A DNA stretch of 64,000 nt from Fibrobacter succinogenes (GTDB lineage: Bacteria; Fibrobacterota; Fibrobacteria; Fibrobacterales; Fibrobacteraceae): positions 1 to 64,000 of the forward strand of contig NZ_CACZDK010000018.1 of the NCBI RefSeq assembly GCF_902779965.1, given 5' to 3'. A model generated the notes under the pieces. That model saw only the letters and a program-made list of their open reading frames with translations. It did not search any database and had not been told where the DNA came from. Position 1 is the stretch's first letter. Each line of letters opens with the position of its first letter. Below are positions 14,559 through 23,470 of the stretch, piece after piece. A program made the position numbers and the translations under genes.

Positions 14559-16253
14559 TTATTCGGCGAAGAATTCCTTGGCCTTGGCGACGACGTCTTC
14601 GACCTTGACCATAGTGAACTGCTTTTCGTTGCGGAACTTCCATTCGACTTCGCCGTTCACGAGGCCCTTCTTGCCGATGGCGATGCGCACCGGAGAACCC
14701 CACAGGTCGGCGTCCTTGAACTTCACGCCCGGACGTTCGTCGCGGTCGTCCACGAGCACGTCGATGCCGGCGGCTTCGAGTTCCTTTTCGAACTTCTCGG
14801 CGAGTTCCACGAGTTCGGCTTCCTTGCCGATCGGGACGATTTCCACCTGGAACGGAGCGATGGACTTGGGCCAAATCGGTCCGAAGTCATCGTGACTGTT
14901 TTCCACGACAGAGGCCATCAGGCGGCCCACGCCGATGCCGTAGCAGCCCATGATGGCGGGAGCGGTGGTCTTTTCGGCGGTGAGGAACTTGGCGCCCATA
15001 GATTCAGAGAACTTGGTGCCGAGTTTGAAGATGTTGCCCATTTCGATGCCGCGAGTTTCTGTGAGGAGTTCGCCGCAGCAGGGGCACTTGCAGACTTCGG
15101 AAGCTTCGGCGATGTCGGCCACTTCGAACTTCGGGAAGTCGCGCTTCGGGTTGCAATGCTTGAAGTGGTAGCCTTCTTCGTTCGCGCCCGTCACGAGGTC
15201 GAAGGAATCGGCAATCGCTTCGTCCACGATGATGCGGGTGTCGTGAGCGTTGATCGGGGAAGCAAAGCCCGGAACCATGCCGCAGGCCTTGATGAGGCTG
15301 TCTTCGGCCGGATAGAGTTCCTTCGCCTTGAGCAAGTTGTGGAGCTTGATTTCGGAAACGTCGAGGTTGCCCGGAACCACGACCGTGATGAGCTTGCCTT
15401 CGAAGTCGAAGAACACGCACTTGGCGGTGGATTCGGCAGGCACGTTCAGGAACTTGGTGATTTCTTCGATGCTTTCGCTGTTCGGCGTAGCGACCTTTTC
15501 GAGAGCGGCATTTTCGTTGCCCTTGAACGGCACGCGCTGGAACTTGGCGATTTCGCGGTTGGCCTGGTAGCCGCACTTCTTGCAGAGAATCAAGTAGTCT
15601 TCACCGTTCGGAGTGTCGAGCATAAATTCGTGAGCGACCTTACCGCCCATGATACCCGTATCGCTCTGCACCACCACTGGTTCAATGCCCACGCGACGGT
15701 AAATGCGGAGGTAGGCGTCGTATTCTTCCTGGTAGTGACGGTCCAGGTCTTCCTGGCTGGTGTGGAAGCTGTAGGCATCCTTCATCAGGAATTCGCGGAC
15801 GCGGATAAGGCCGCCGCGGGCACGAGCTTCGTCACGGTACTTGGTCTTGAACTGGTAGAGCATCACCGGCAGTTGCTTGTAGCTGTTGAGCACGTAGCGC
15901 ACGAGGTCGGTCATGGCTTCTTCGTGGGTCATGGCGAGCACCATGTTGTGGTTGTTGCGGTCCTTGAAGCGGAGCAGTTCTTCGCCAATGGCCTGGTAAC
16001 GGCCCGATTCGCTCCAGAGTTCGGCAGTCTGCACCACCGGCAAATCGACCTCGATACCGCCGATCTTGTTCATTTCTTCGCGGATGATGTTCACGATCTT
16101 CTGGATCACGCGGAAACCCATCGGCATCATGGAGTAGATACCGGTAGAGACGGGCTTGATGTAGCCGCCGCGCATGAGGAAGATGTGGGAGGGCATGGTG
16201 GCATCGCTCGGCGTTTCGCGGAGCGTCACGTAAAAGTACTTGGAGAGTTTCAT
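14559..16253 (-). CDS. proS: proline--tRNA ligase, bacterial (ProS1) type with editing domain
   Basis: Charges tRNA-Pro with proline in the cytoplasm. The 564-residue length is that of the E. coli-type enzyme. Class II motif 1 region (SHIFLMRGGYIKPVSTGIYS), motif 2 (FKTKYRDEARARGGLIRVRE) and motif 3 (GCYGIGVGRLMASVVE) are all recognisable. Between motifs 2 and 3 lies the INS editing domain that removes misacylated alanine (KCVFFDFEGKLITVVVPGN region). The C-terminal anticodon-binding domain begins near IAPFQVEIVPIGKEA. Standalone gene with its own terminator. Strongly biased codons produce a 610-residue open frame on the other strand that is not a gene. Confidence 0.97.
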   Translation of the reverse strand: MKLSKYFYVTLRETPSDATMPSHIFLMRGGYIKPVSTGIYSMMPMGFRVIQKIVNIIREEMNKIGGIEVDLPVVQTAELWSESGRYQAIGEELLRFKDRNNHNMVLAMTHEEAMTDLVRYVLNSYKQLPVMLYQFKTKYRDEARARGGLIRVREFLMKDAYSFHTSQEDLDRHYQEEYDAYLRIYRRVGIEPVVVQSDTGIMGGKVAHEFMLDTPNGEDYLILCKKCGYQANREIAKFQRVPFKGNENAALEKVATPNSESIEEITKFLNVPAESTAKCVFFDFEGKLITVVVPGNLDVSEIKLHNLLKAKELYPAEDSLIKACGMVPGFASPINAHDTRIIVDEAIADSFDLVTGANEEGYHFKHCNPKRDFPKFEVADIAEASEVCKCPCCGELLTETRGIEMGNIFKLGTKFSESMGAKFLTAEKTTAPAIMGCYGIGVGRLMASVVENSHDDFGPIWPKSIAPFQVEIVPIGKEAELVELAEKFEKELEAAGIDVLVDDRDERPGVKFKDADLWGSPVRIAIGKKGLVNGEVEWKFRNEKQFTMVKVEDVVAKAKEFFAE

Positions 16254-16365
16254 TGTTTTTGCCTTTTGAAATTTTACGGCGTAAATGTAGAAATTAGAGT
16301 AGAGACTAGAGACGAGAGACGAGAGAATAGTAATCTTATTGAATGTATTTTTTTATTTTGCATCC

Positions 16366-17529
16366 ATGGAATTTTTAAATAGGTTGCGGGAAAAATCCGC
16401 TGTTAAAAAAACGGAGAAGTTTTTCCCGGCATTCGCTTTTTTAGGCGGATTCAGTTGGGATTCGATGACCATCGGGAGTAAGGTTTACGGCTCGGACCTG
16501 ATCTTTTTGTCTTTTTACTATATCCTAGCGCTATTTTCGATATCTTTTATAGCCACACGAAAAGTTGTTGATGGTTGTGACAACGTAAATAATGCGGATT
16601 CCAATACTAAAATTCTTCAAAATTTTTACCACAGGATTTTGTCTTATGAATGGCCGCAAACATGGATTGACCGGTTGACTTGGCTTGTGCAATTTTGCTT
16701 TGGAAACCTCTATAGCGCCCTTGTTATTTGCTATTTCAAAAGTTCGGGGTCCATCGCATCGTTAATCATTGTGTTGGTGCTTGCAACTTTGCTTGTCGGC
16801 AATGAATTCTTGAAAGAAAAGTATGAAAACTTTGGAGTTTGCCTTGCATTTTTCTGCTTGCTCGGGACGATGTTCTTTAACTTCTTGATTCCGCACTTGG
16901 TTCATGGAATGGGAACATTCTGGTTCTTTTTGAGTACGCTTTTGTCCGCAGGAATTTGCTATTTACTTTGGATGAAATTTTCGCTAAAATCTTCGAATGA
17001 TGTCTCGCGTCACAAGCGTTTTTTGATCGCGCCTATATCCATTAGTTTTGTCCTAATAATAGCGTATCTCGCCAACTGGATAGCACCTGTTCCGCTCGTT
17101 TTAAAGCAGCAAATCGTTTGCAAAAATTTCGACCGCGAAACGTATTCATGTGATGTAGATAAATTAGACTTTTGGCAACGGACGGGGCTCAAAGGCGCTA
17201 CAATCCACAAAGAAGACGGTGATGAAATTTATTTTATGTCTTCGGTTTATGCGCCTGCGGAACTCAAGGCTCCGATTGAATTTCGTTGGTACTACAAAGA
17301 ACCTTCCACAAATAAATTTAAATTAACGGATAAAATTACATCGAGCCGGATGATTATTCGAGGTGGACGAGATCAAGGTTACCGAAGCTATTCCAAAAAG
17401 AAAAACATCCCGTCTGGGATCTATCGGGTAGAAACGGCGTATAAAGACGGTGCTGTAATCGGCTCTGAAAACTTCGAAGTACTCGAAGGTCTCCCCAAAT
17501 TGGGGTTTGTTCGTGATTCTTTGCATTGA
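16366..17529 (+). CDS. membrane protein with C-terminal DUF2914 domain
   Basis: A 387-residue protein from the ATG at 16366; an in-frame ATG nine codons earlier (16339) is possible but adds only hydrophobic residues. The first 235 residues hold about seven membrane helices (for example YGSDLIFLSFYYILALFSI and FFLSTLLSAGICYLLWMKF). The last 120 residues are an extracytoplasmic DUF2914 domain: segments IEFRWYY, IIRGGRDQGYRSYSKK and GIYRVETAYKDGAVIGSENF match its conserved core. The family has no established function. It stands alone, flanked by intergenic repeats on the left. Confidence 0.75.
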   Translation: MEFLNRLREKSAVKKTEKFFPAFAFLGGFSWDSMTIGSKVYGSDLIFLSFYYILALFSISFIATRKVVDGCDNVNNADSNTKILQNFYHRILSYEWPQTWIDRLTWLVQFCFGNLYSALVICYFKSSGSIASLIIVLVLATLLVGNEFLKEKYENFGVCLAFFCLLGTMFFNFLIPHLVHGMGTFWFFLSTLLSAGICYLLWMKFSLKSSNDVSRHKRFLIAPISISFVLIIAYLANWIAPVPLVLKQQIVCKNFDRETYSCDVDKLDFWQRTGLKGATIHKEDGDEIYFMSSVYAPAELKAPIEFRWYYKEPSTNKFKLTDKITSSRMIIRGGRDQGYRSYSKKKNIPSGIYRVETAYKDGAVIGSENFEVLEGLPKLGFVRDSLH

Positions 17530-17620
17530 AACGAGGTGTCGCGCCAAAAAAAATAAGCTATATTGGAATGCAAAATTAGGAATGGTTATTCCTATTATTT
17601 GACTTTAAGGAGTCTATATA

Positions 17621-18937
17621 ATGAAATTGAAAAAAATTGCTCTTGGTGCTGCCGCTCTTGCACTTATCGCTTGCGGCGAAGCCCAGAAACCGGTTCCTCA
17701 AGTTGCTGCAGTAACCCCGAATTCTACAGATGACCAGAAATTTGCATACATGCTCGGTGCCCAGTTCGGTCTTCAGAATTTTTCGAATCTTCCGTGGCAA
17801 ACTGGTGAAGGCATTGACGAAGACGTTGTTGTTCAGGCTTTCCGTGATGCTTTGGATAACATGAAGGATTCTACCCACAAGCTGCAGATTCCGCAGGATT
17901 CTCTTGGCGTCATTAGCCGTCGTATCCAGAACACCATGCGTGAACGCTATCTCAAGACTCAGCCGGATTCAAGCGCTAAGGATTTAGCTGACGCACAGCG
18001 CTACGCTCTTATTGATTCTCTTCGTAAGGCTTTGCCCGTAAATCCAGCTCCGGCAGTGAAGAATGAAAAAGTGACGCTCCCGGAAGTTCCTTCTGAACAG
18101 CAAAAGTTCTCTTACCTCATTGGTTTCCAGTTCGGTAACCAGTTCTATGGCATCGGTCGTCAGTTCGAAACAGAATTTGACGGGGACTATTTCGTCCTCG
18201 GTCTCCGTGATGCAGGCAAGCGCGTTCGCGATACCACGTTCACAATGACTCTTCCGGATGATACTTTGAAGGCTGTCGGCGACCGCTTTATGGAAAAATC
18301 GAAGTTGATTAACGAAGAAAGGATGAAGAAGGCTAAGGCTGAAGAAGAAAAGCTCAAGGCTGAAGTTGCTTCTCTCCGTGGCGATACGCTTGCCAATGGC
18401 ATGCCTGCCAAGATGAACTTCAAGGTGAAGGCCTCTGGCATTACGGTCAAGGGCGAAGACTTGAGCGCATTTGCTGGTAAGCCGCTTCTCATGTTCTATT
18501 TCTCTGCAACTTGCGGTCACTGCGCACATGCCGCTCCGCAGATTCTTGAAATTGCAAAGGAATTTGCACCGAAGGGCCTTACGACTGTTTCTATCGCTAG
18601 CGGTGGAAACAACAAGCCGGGCATCCGTCGCTTTATTGACGATGCTAAGTTTGATGATAACATCAGCGTCATGTGGGATGAAGCTCGTCAGTTCGGCGAA
18701 CTTTACAGCGATGGCTATGTTCCGAAGGTCTACCTCGTAAATCCGGATGGCTCGTACAAGCAGTACGCTGCATTCGAACGCGAAAAGGATGACTTGAAGA
18801 AAGAAATTGCTGAACTCCTCCAAGGCAAGAATGTCGAATGGAAGATCGAAGTCAAGAAGCCTGAAGAACCTGCCAAGGCTCCTGAAGCTAAGCAGCAACC
18901 CAAGAAGGAAGTAAAGCCGCCCAAAGCTAAGAAGTAA
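17621..18937 (+). CDS. lipoprotein with two FKBP N-terminal domains and a thioredoxin domain
   Basis: A 438-residue predicted lipoprotein (lipobox LIAC, Cys18). Two copies of the FkpA/FKBP N-terminal dimerisation domain are visible, at about residues 35-115 (DQKFAYMLGAQFG, then DVVVQAFRDALDNMKD) and 155-245 (QQKFSYLIGFQFG, then DYFVLGLRDAGKRVRD). The FKBP isomerase domain that normally follows is absent. Instead residues 265-405 form a TlpA/AhpC-like thioredoxin domain with the redox pair Cys298-Gly-His-Cys301. The tail is rich in Lys, Pro and Glu. It should act in the periplasm as a thiol oxidoreductase or chaperone attached to a membrane. I know of no standard family with this exact order. 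SD AAGGAG lies upstream; a strong terminator follows. Confidence 0.82.
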   Translation: MKLKKIALGAAALALIACGEAQKPVPQVAAVTPNSTDDQKFAYMLGAQFGLQNFSNLPWQTGEGIDEDVVVQAFRDALDNMKDSTHKLQIPQDSLGVISRRIQNTMRERYLKTQPDSSAKDLADAQRYALIDSLRKALPVNPAPAVKNEKVTLPEVPSEQQKFSYLIGFQFGNQFYGIGRQFETEFDGDYFVLGLRDAGKRVRDTTFTMTLPDDTLKAVGDRFMEKSKLINEERMKKAKAEEEKLKAEVASLRGDTLANGMPAKMNFKVKASGITVKGEDLSAFAGKPLLMFYFSATCGHCAHAAPQILEIAKEFAPKGLTTVSIASGGNNKPGIRRFIDDAKFDDNISVMWDEARQFGELYSDGYVPKVYLVNPDGSYKQYAAFEREKDDLKKEIAELLQGKNVEWKIEVKKPEEPAKAPEAKQQPKKEVKPPKAKK

Positions 18938-18960
18938 TTCTTCTGGTGTATTTTTTAGAA

Positions 18961-18993
18961 ACGCATCTCGCATTGCGGGATGTGTTCTTTTTT
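18961..18993 (+). terminator. intrinsic terminator
   Basis: An 11-bp stem (ACGCATCTCGC/GCGGGATGTGT, two G:T pairs) with a 3-base loop, followed by TCTTTTTTTT. It ends the FKBP-N/thioredoxin lipoprotein transcript. Confidence 0.9.
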
Positions 18994-19045
18994 TGTAGTG
19001 CGTTTTTCTATAGCCGCATTGTCCGTTATTTTTTAAATTTGGCGC

Positions 19046-20947
19046 ATGATTATCGCAGAATTTGATGTCGTTGTTGTCGGTGGCGGTCACGCCGGAATTG
19101 AAGCAACTCATGCCGCATGGAAGATTGGTGTAAAAACCGCCATGCTTACGATGGACTTGAACGCAATTGGTCGAATGTCTTGCAATCCGGCTGTTGGTGG
19201 CGTTGCTAAAGGCCAAATCGTTCGCGACATTGATGCTTTGGGCGGCCTCATGGGGCTTTTGACAGACAAGGCTGGCATCCAGTTCCGCATGCTCAACATG
19301 AGCAAGGGTCCTGCCGTTTGGGGGCCGCGTGCGCAATGCGATATGAAGTATTACAGCGAAGTCGCTCGTGAAACGATGGAAAGTTTGCAAGGACTCACGC
19401 TGATTCAAGGCGAACTAGCTGCCTTCGAGCGCATGAACGATGGACGTTTAGAACTCACGCTCTTGAATGGCGACCGTTACATTACACGCGCGCTCGTTAT
19501 TACGAGTGGAACGTTCCTCGCCTCCAAGATGTTTACCGGTCTTGAAACAAGCATCGGTGGACGAGTGGGTGAACCGAGTGCAGACAAACTTTCGGAATGC
19601 TTGGCGAAAAACGGAATTCGTTTGCGCCGCTTGAAGACTGGCACTCCGAGCCGCCTCGATCCAGATTCGATTGACTTTAACGAATGCGATGTGCAACATG
19701 GCGACGATAAGCCGTGGCCGATGAGCGACCGACATTTTGATGGTGCAACTCCCGATAAATTCTGGGGTGACCAAGCCAACAAGTTTATTCGTAATGATTG
19801 CGTTTGCTGGATTACGCGCACGAACATCAAGACGCACGATATTTTGCGCAGTGGCTTCAAAGATAGCCCGATGTTTAGCGGCCGTATTCACGGCAAGGGC
19901 CCGCGCTACTGCCCGAGTATCGAAGATAAAATCAACCGTTTTGGCGACCGCGACGGGCACCAGCTGTTCCTCGAACCGGAACAGGCTGACATCGGGCGCG
20001 TGTATATCAACGGCTTCAGCTCCAGCTTGCCAGCAGACATCCAGTTGGCTGCAATTCATACGATTCCGGGTCTTACCCGCGCTAAGGTTTTGCAAATCGG
20101 TTACGCTGTCGAATATGATTCTGTCGATGCTACTCAGCTTTATCCGACGTTCGAATGCAAGAACGTTCCCGGCATCTATTTTGCAGGTCAGGTTTGCGGC
20201 ACAAGCGGTTACGAAGAAGCCGCCGGTCAGGGTCTTATGGCGGGCATCAACGCTGCTCTCAAGGTCAAGGGCGAGGAACCGTTCATTCTCGGACGTTCCG
20301 AAAGTTACCTCGGCGTAATGGTCGATGACCTTGTGAACATTTTGCTCGACGAACCGTACCGCATGTTTACGAGCCGCGCCGAATACCGCTTGTTCCTCCG
20401 CAGCGATAACGCCGAGATGCGTCTCAAGGAAAAGGCTCGTAAGATTGGCATGATTAGCGACCGCGACTGGTTTGATTGGGATCGCCGCAAGAACCTCATG
20501 GCGGACCTCAAAACGAAATTTGCAGAAACATCCGCAACGCCGGAAGAGGCAAATATCATTCTCGAAGCGGGCGGTCAGGCTCTTGCAACGGAGCGCACCC
20601 GCTGGATCAACGTGCTCCGCCGACCGGGCATCGATCCCGAAACGTTCTTCAAGGAGGCTGCTCCGGATGCCCAAATCACGCGCCGCGACCAGTGGTACAT
20701 GTACGCCGAAGAGCTCTACGCTGGATTCTTTGATCGCCAGGAACGCGAAATTGACGACCAGAAGAAGATGGAAAAGGTCAAACTTTCACCGGATTTGGAT
20801 TATATGTCGATTTCTGCCATTAGTATCGAGAGCCGCCAGCGCCTGAACGCGCACAAGCCGCTCACGCTTGGGCAAGCAAGCCGCGTTCCGGGCATCCGCC
20901 CCGCCGACATCACCGTCCTCGCGCATTGGCTGGAAAATAGGTCGTAG
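19046..20947 (+). CDS. mnmG: tRNA uridine-5-carboxymethylaminomethyl modification enzyme MnmG
   Basis: FAD-dependent half of the MnmE-MnmG complex that modifies U34 in the wobble position of several tRNAs. The 633-residue length is normal. Visible features: the FAD-binding loop VVVGGGHAGIEAT at residues 9-21, the family hallmark SCNPAVGGVAKG, GPAVWGPRAQCD, the second hallmark GTFLASKMFTG, PRYCPSIEDK, GYEEAAGQGLMAGINA, and the C-terminal MnmE-binding helix region with LDYMSISAISIESRQRLN. Cytoplasmic. mnmE is not in the window. The gene is monocistronic here, followed by repeats. Confidence 0.98.
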   Translation: MIIAEFDVVVVGGGHAGIEATHAAWKIGVKTAMLTMDLNAIGRMSCNPAVGGVAKGQIVRDIDALGGLMGLLTDKAGIQFRMLNMSKGPAVWGPRAQCDMKYYSEVARETMESLQGLTLIQGELAAFERMNDGRLELTLLNGDRYITRALVITSGTFLASKMFTGLETSIGGRVGEPSADKLSECLAKNGIRLRRLKTGTPSRLDPDSIDFNECDVQHGDDKPWPMSDRHFDGATPDKFWGDQANKFIRNDCVCWITRTNIKTHDILRSGFKDSPMFSGRIHGKGPRYCPSIEDKINRFGDRDGHQLFLEPEQADIGRVYINGFSSSLPADIQLAAIHTIPGLTRAKVLQIGYAVEYDSVDATQLYPTFECKNVPGIYFAGQVCGTSGYEEAAGQGLMAGINAALKVKGEEPFILGRSESYLGVMVDDLVNILLDEPYRMFTSRAEYRLFLRSDNAEMRLKEKARKIGMISDRDWFDWDRRKNLMADLKTKFAETSATPEEANIILEAGGQALATERTRWINVLRRPGIDPETFFKEAAPDAQITRRDQWYMYAEELYAGFFDRQEREIDDQKKMEKVKLSPDLDYMSISAISIESRQRLNAHKPLTLGQASRVPGIRPADITVLAHWLENRS

Positions 20948-21064
20948 GTTTTAGGTTACAGGTTATAGGGAAATAGTCGCGGCTTCGCCGCCCTTTAAAA
21001 ATTTGCGTAGCAAATGATTATTTACCCTAACCCCTAAAACCTAATACCTAACCCCTAACCTCTC
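20943..21064. repeat. intergenic inverted repeat of TAGGTTTTAGGTTACAGG type
   Basis: The left arm (20943-20970) is built of TAGGTTA/TAGGTTT units and the right arm (21024-21064) of CCTAACCCCTAAAACC units, its imperfect complement. The 55 bases between include a short CGGCTTCGCCG-like hairpin. The right arm resembles a telomere-like low-complexity tract. It belongs to the same general class as the intergenic repeats at 6641 and 26483 but with a different unit. Confidence 0.6.
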
Positions 21065-21134
21065 ACTTGCATTTTCCCAATTTTTTACTATTTTTGCGCC
21101 CGTCAACTTAAACAATTTTCCAAGAGGTATATTT

Positions 21135-21440
21135 ATGGCAGAAGAAGCAGAAGTCAAATCCACAGAAGAAGTTAAGCCTCAGGAAACAAAATCCCAAGAA
21201 AAATCTCAAGCTAAGAAGGCTCCGTCCAAGAAAAAGCGCCCGTTCAACGGTAAGCGCAAGGGCGCTGCTCCTGCTGCAAAGAAGCCGGCTGTCTTTAGTG
21301 ATTCCCTGGAAGATCGTTTCCCGAACCTCGCTGCAAAGCTCAAGAAGTCCATCGAAGATGGTATCAAGCAGAAGATCAAGGACGCTCAGAACGATCCGAA
21401 GGTCAAGGCCGCCTCTAAGAAATTTGCTAAGGATAAGTAA
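21135..21440 (+). CDS. small Lys/Ala-rich protein of unknown function
   Basis: A 101-residue highly charged protein. Residues 1-30 are acidic and polar (Glu, Lys, Gln, Ser), 30-58 are strongly basic with Lys/Arg/Ala/Pro patches (KKAPSKKKRPFNGKRKG), and 60-101 are helical with many Lys (LAAKLKKSIEDGIKQKIKD). It has no signal peptide or membrane helix. The basic block resembles histone-H1-like or nucleic-acid-binding tails. An SD (AAGAGG) sits 7 bases before the ATG and a good terminator follows, which supports it as a real, separately transcribed gene. No family is recognised. Confidence 0.7.
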   Translation: MAEEAEVKSTEEVKPQETKSQEKSQAKKAPSKKKRPFNGKRKGAAPAAKKPAVFSDSLEDRFPNLAAKLKKSIEDGIKQKIKDAQNDPKVKAASKKFAKDK

Positions 21441-21463
21441 TTTTACTTCTCAAAATTTTTTGA

Positions 21464-21495
21464 AATGCTCCGCAATGCCGCGGGGCATTTTTTTT
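21464..21495 (+). terminator. intrinsic terminator
   Basis: A 10-bp stem (AATGCTCCGC/GCGGGGCATT, one G:T pair) with a 6-base loop, followed by a T run of seven. It ends the small basic-protein transcript. Confidence 0.9.
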
Positions 21496-21579
21496 ATAGA
21501 ATTTTAAAATATCAAAAGCGAGATTTTACTTCAAAATCAAATTGCCAAGAAATCGTATTGATAACAAAAGCGTCGGCCA

Positions 21580-21661
21580 AGGATGGGGAGGGTGCAGGGA
21601 GGGGCCCGTGCGGCCTTCGCAACTCCGAGCTGGGGCCCCGCCCGCATGAAGTACTTTTTTT
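21580..21661. other. GC-rich structured island in an AT-rich gap
   Basis: The 302-base gap between the small basic gene and the thiamine riboswitch is AT-rich except for this segment. It contains GGGGCCC at 21601-21607 and GGGGCCCC at 21632-21639, so a strong stem can form around a loop containing CGGCCTTCGC. A run of T follows GTAC at 21650-21660. It could be a terminator, a small RNA or a dispersed element; there is no open reading frame worth calling. Confidence 0.4.
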
Positions 21662-21742
21662 TGATTAAAATAGAAGCATCCACTCAAGGCAGAATGCCTT
21701 ATCCTAACTTGCCAAATACCCCTTCAATAGTTAATTTTATGG

Positions 21743-21826
21743 CGCTTACGGGAGCTCGTAAAACGGGCTGAGAGGAAGTTGAAAACTTCGACCGAACCTG
21801 ATTTGGATAATGCCAACGTAGGGAGG
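21743..21826 (+). promoter_or_regulatory. TPP riboswitch (THI element)
   Basis: The conserved thi-box cores are present: GGGCTGAGAGG at 21765-21775, and ACCTGATTTGGATAATGCCA at 21796-21815, followed by ACGTAGGGAGG. This senses thiamine diphosphate and turns off the thi genes. The SD of thiS (GGGAGG, 21821-21826) is the last part of the element, so control is probably at translation. There is no separate terminator hairpin between element and gene. Confidence 0.95.
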
Positions 21827-21831
21827 TTCCA

Positions 21832-22038
21832 TTGAACTCAAATCCAGTCAAAATCAACGGTGAAAACGTCACGGCAGCAGGCATGACCATTGCCGAATAT
21901 TTGGCGTCCGCAAATTACGATACAAAACGCATCGCCGTTGAGCGCAATTTGGAAATCGTCCCGAAAGCAAAGTATGCTGAAGTCGTTCTTGAAGCGGGCG
22001 ATGTCGTTGAAGTTGTAAACTTTGTCGGGGGCGGGTGA
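21832..22038 (+). CDS. thiS: sulfur carrier protein ThiS
   Basis: Small ubiquitin-like sulfur carrier of thiazole synthesis; its C-terminal Gly-Gly is adenylated by ThiF and thiocarboxylated. The 68-residue product has the beta-grasp pattern and ends VVNFVGGG. The start is TTG at 21832, five bases after the SD GGGAGG that lies in the riboswitch tail; no ATG is available that would keep the first strand. The stop codon overlaps the thiF start. First gene of thiSFGH. Confidence 0.93.
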   Translation: MNSNPVKINGENVTAAGMTIAEYLASANYDTKRIAVERNLEIVPKAKYAEVVLEAGDVVEVVNFVGGG

Positions 22039-22682
22039 TGACCTGCGATAAAATCCCGAGCAGGGAAGAGTTCAGACGCGCACTCGTACAAAAGCAGGGC
22101 GAAGAAATCGTTCAGAAACTAGAACAGGCCACAGTTGCCATCTGTGGTGTAGGTGGACTCGGCTCTAACGTTGCCATCAATCTTGCTCGCGCGGGCATCA
22201 AGAAGCTCATTCTCGTGGATTTTGACCGTGTTGACGTGACGAACTTGCAGCGCCAGCAGTACAAGATTTCTCAAGTCGGAACGCCTAAAGCGTTTGCTCT
22301 CGTCGAGAACTTGAAAGAAATCGCGCCGTACACAGAACTCGAAGCGTACGATGAAAAAATCACGGAAGAAAACATCGACAAGTTCGTTGCAAATGCCGAT
22401 GTTGTGTGCGAAGCGTTCGACAATCCCGAAGCGAAAGCGATGCTCGTGAATGCGGTGCTTGAAAAGTATCCGCAAAAATATCTCGTCGCAGCCTCTGGAA
22501 TGGCGGGCACGGACGATGCGAATTCTATCAAGACGCGCAAAATTTCAAAACATTTTTACCTTTGTGGCGATGGCAAAAGCGACGTGACTCAAGGGCTTGA
22601 GCTCCTCGCTCCACGCGTGCAGATTTGCGCAGCGCATGAGGCGCTCACGATTATCCGGATTATTGCCGGTCTAGAAGTTTAA
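22038..22682 (+). CDS. thiF: ThiS adenylyltransferase ThiF (short form)
   Basis: Activates the ThiS C-terminus with ATP. The 214-residue protein has the E1-like nucleotide-binding loop [17 protein letters not shown] near residues 37-53 and the following [15 protein letters not shown]. It is of the short family-2 type without the C-terminal CxxC zinc pairs of the E. coli enzyme. The ATG at 22038 overlaps the thiS stop (TGATG); a GTG one codon earlier is possible. Cytoplasmic; part of the riboswitch-controlled operon. Confidence 0.93.
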   Translation: MTCDKIPSREEFRRALVQKQGEEIVQKLEQATVAICGVGGLGSNVAINLARAGIKKLILVDFDRVDVTNLQRQQYKISQVGTPKAFALVENLKEIAPYTELEAYDEKITEENIDKFVANADVVCEAFDNPEAKAMLVNAVLEKYPQKYLVAASGMAGTDDANSIKTRKISKHFYLCGDGKSDVTQGLELLAPRVQICAAHEALTIIRIIAGLEV

Positions 22683-22698
22683 CATAAAGGACATGCAA

Positions 22699-23469
22699 AT
22701 GAATTCTGACAAACTTGTTATTGGCGGTCATGAATTTGATTCTCGTTTTATTCTCGGTTCTGGAAAGTATTCCCTCAAGCTCATTGAAGCTGCGGTCAAG
22801 GATGCGGGCGCTCAAATTGTAACGCTTGCCGTTCGCCGTGCAAACACGAAGGAACACGAAAACATCCTCGACTACATTCCGAAAAACGTCACGCTTTTGC
22901 CGAACACATCGGGCGCCCGCAATGCCGAAGAAGCAGTCCGCATCGCAAGACTCTCCCGTGAACTTGGTTGCGGTGACTTTGTGAAAATCGAAATCATGCG
23001 CGATACCAAGTACTTGCTCCCGGACAATGCCGAAACGATCAAGGCCACCGAAACACTTGCAAAGGAAGGCTTCGTGGTGATGCCTTACATGTACCCGGAT
23101 TTGAACGTGGCACGTGACCTCGTGAATGCCGGTGCTGCCGCCGTGATGCCGCTTGCATCGCCGATTGGTTCGAACAAGGGACTTTGCACAAAAGAATTTA
23201 TTCAAATTTTGATTGACGAAATCGATCTCCCGATTATCGTTGATGCTGGCATCGGTAAACCGTCCGAAGCTTGTGCCGCCATGGAAATGGGCGCTGCCGC
23301 TATTATGGCAAACACCGCTCTTGCAACGGCTGGCGATCTCACACAAATGGCAACCGCATTCAAGCTGGCGATTGAAGCAGGCCGCAAGGCTTACCTCGCT
23401 GGGCTTGGTCGCGTGCTTTCCCGTGGCGCATCCGCATCTGACCCGCTCACAGGATTCTTGAGGGATTAA
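22699..23469 (+). CDS. thiG: thiazole synthase ThiG
   Basis: Forms the thiazole phosphate ring from 1-deoxyxylulose 5-phosphate, dehydroglycine and ThiS-thiocarboxylate. The 256-residue TIM barrel has FILGSGKY, the Schiff-base lysine in [20 protein letters not shown] and [18 protein letters not shown], all typical. Two in-frame ATGs occur at 22693 and 22699; the SD AAGGA (22687-22691) spaces better to the second, which is used here. The next gene starts one base after the stop, so translation is probably coupled. Confidence 0.96.
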   Translation: MNSDKLVIGGHEFDSRFILGSGKYSLKLIEAAVKDAGAQIVTLAVRRANTKEHENILDYIPKNVTLLPNTSGARNAEEAVRIARLSRELGCGDFVKIEIMRDTKYLLPDNAETIKATETLAKEGFVVMPYMYPDLNVARDLVNAGAAAVMPLASPIGSNKGLCTKEFIQILIDEIDLPIIVDAGIGKPSEACAAMEMGAAAIMANTALATAGDLTQMATAFKLAIEAGRKAYLAGLGRVLSRGASASDPLTGFLRD

Positions 23470-23470
23470 G

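Noticed and set aside
14550-16382. 610-residue plus-strand open frame opposite proS
   Set aside because: Shadow of the highly biased proS gene; no recognisable domain, His-rich nonsense pattern.
17984-20674. Long minus-strand frames (474 and 408 residues) opposite the FKBP-N/thioredoxin gene and mnmG
   Set aside because: Antisense shadows; the genes on the plus strand have clear families, and the frames run across an intergenic terminator.
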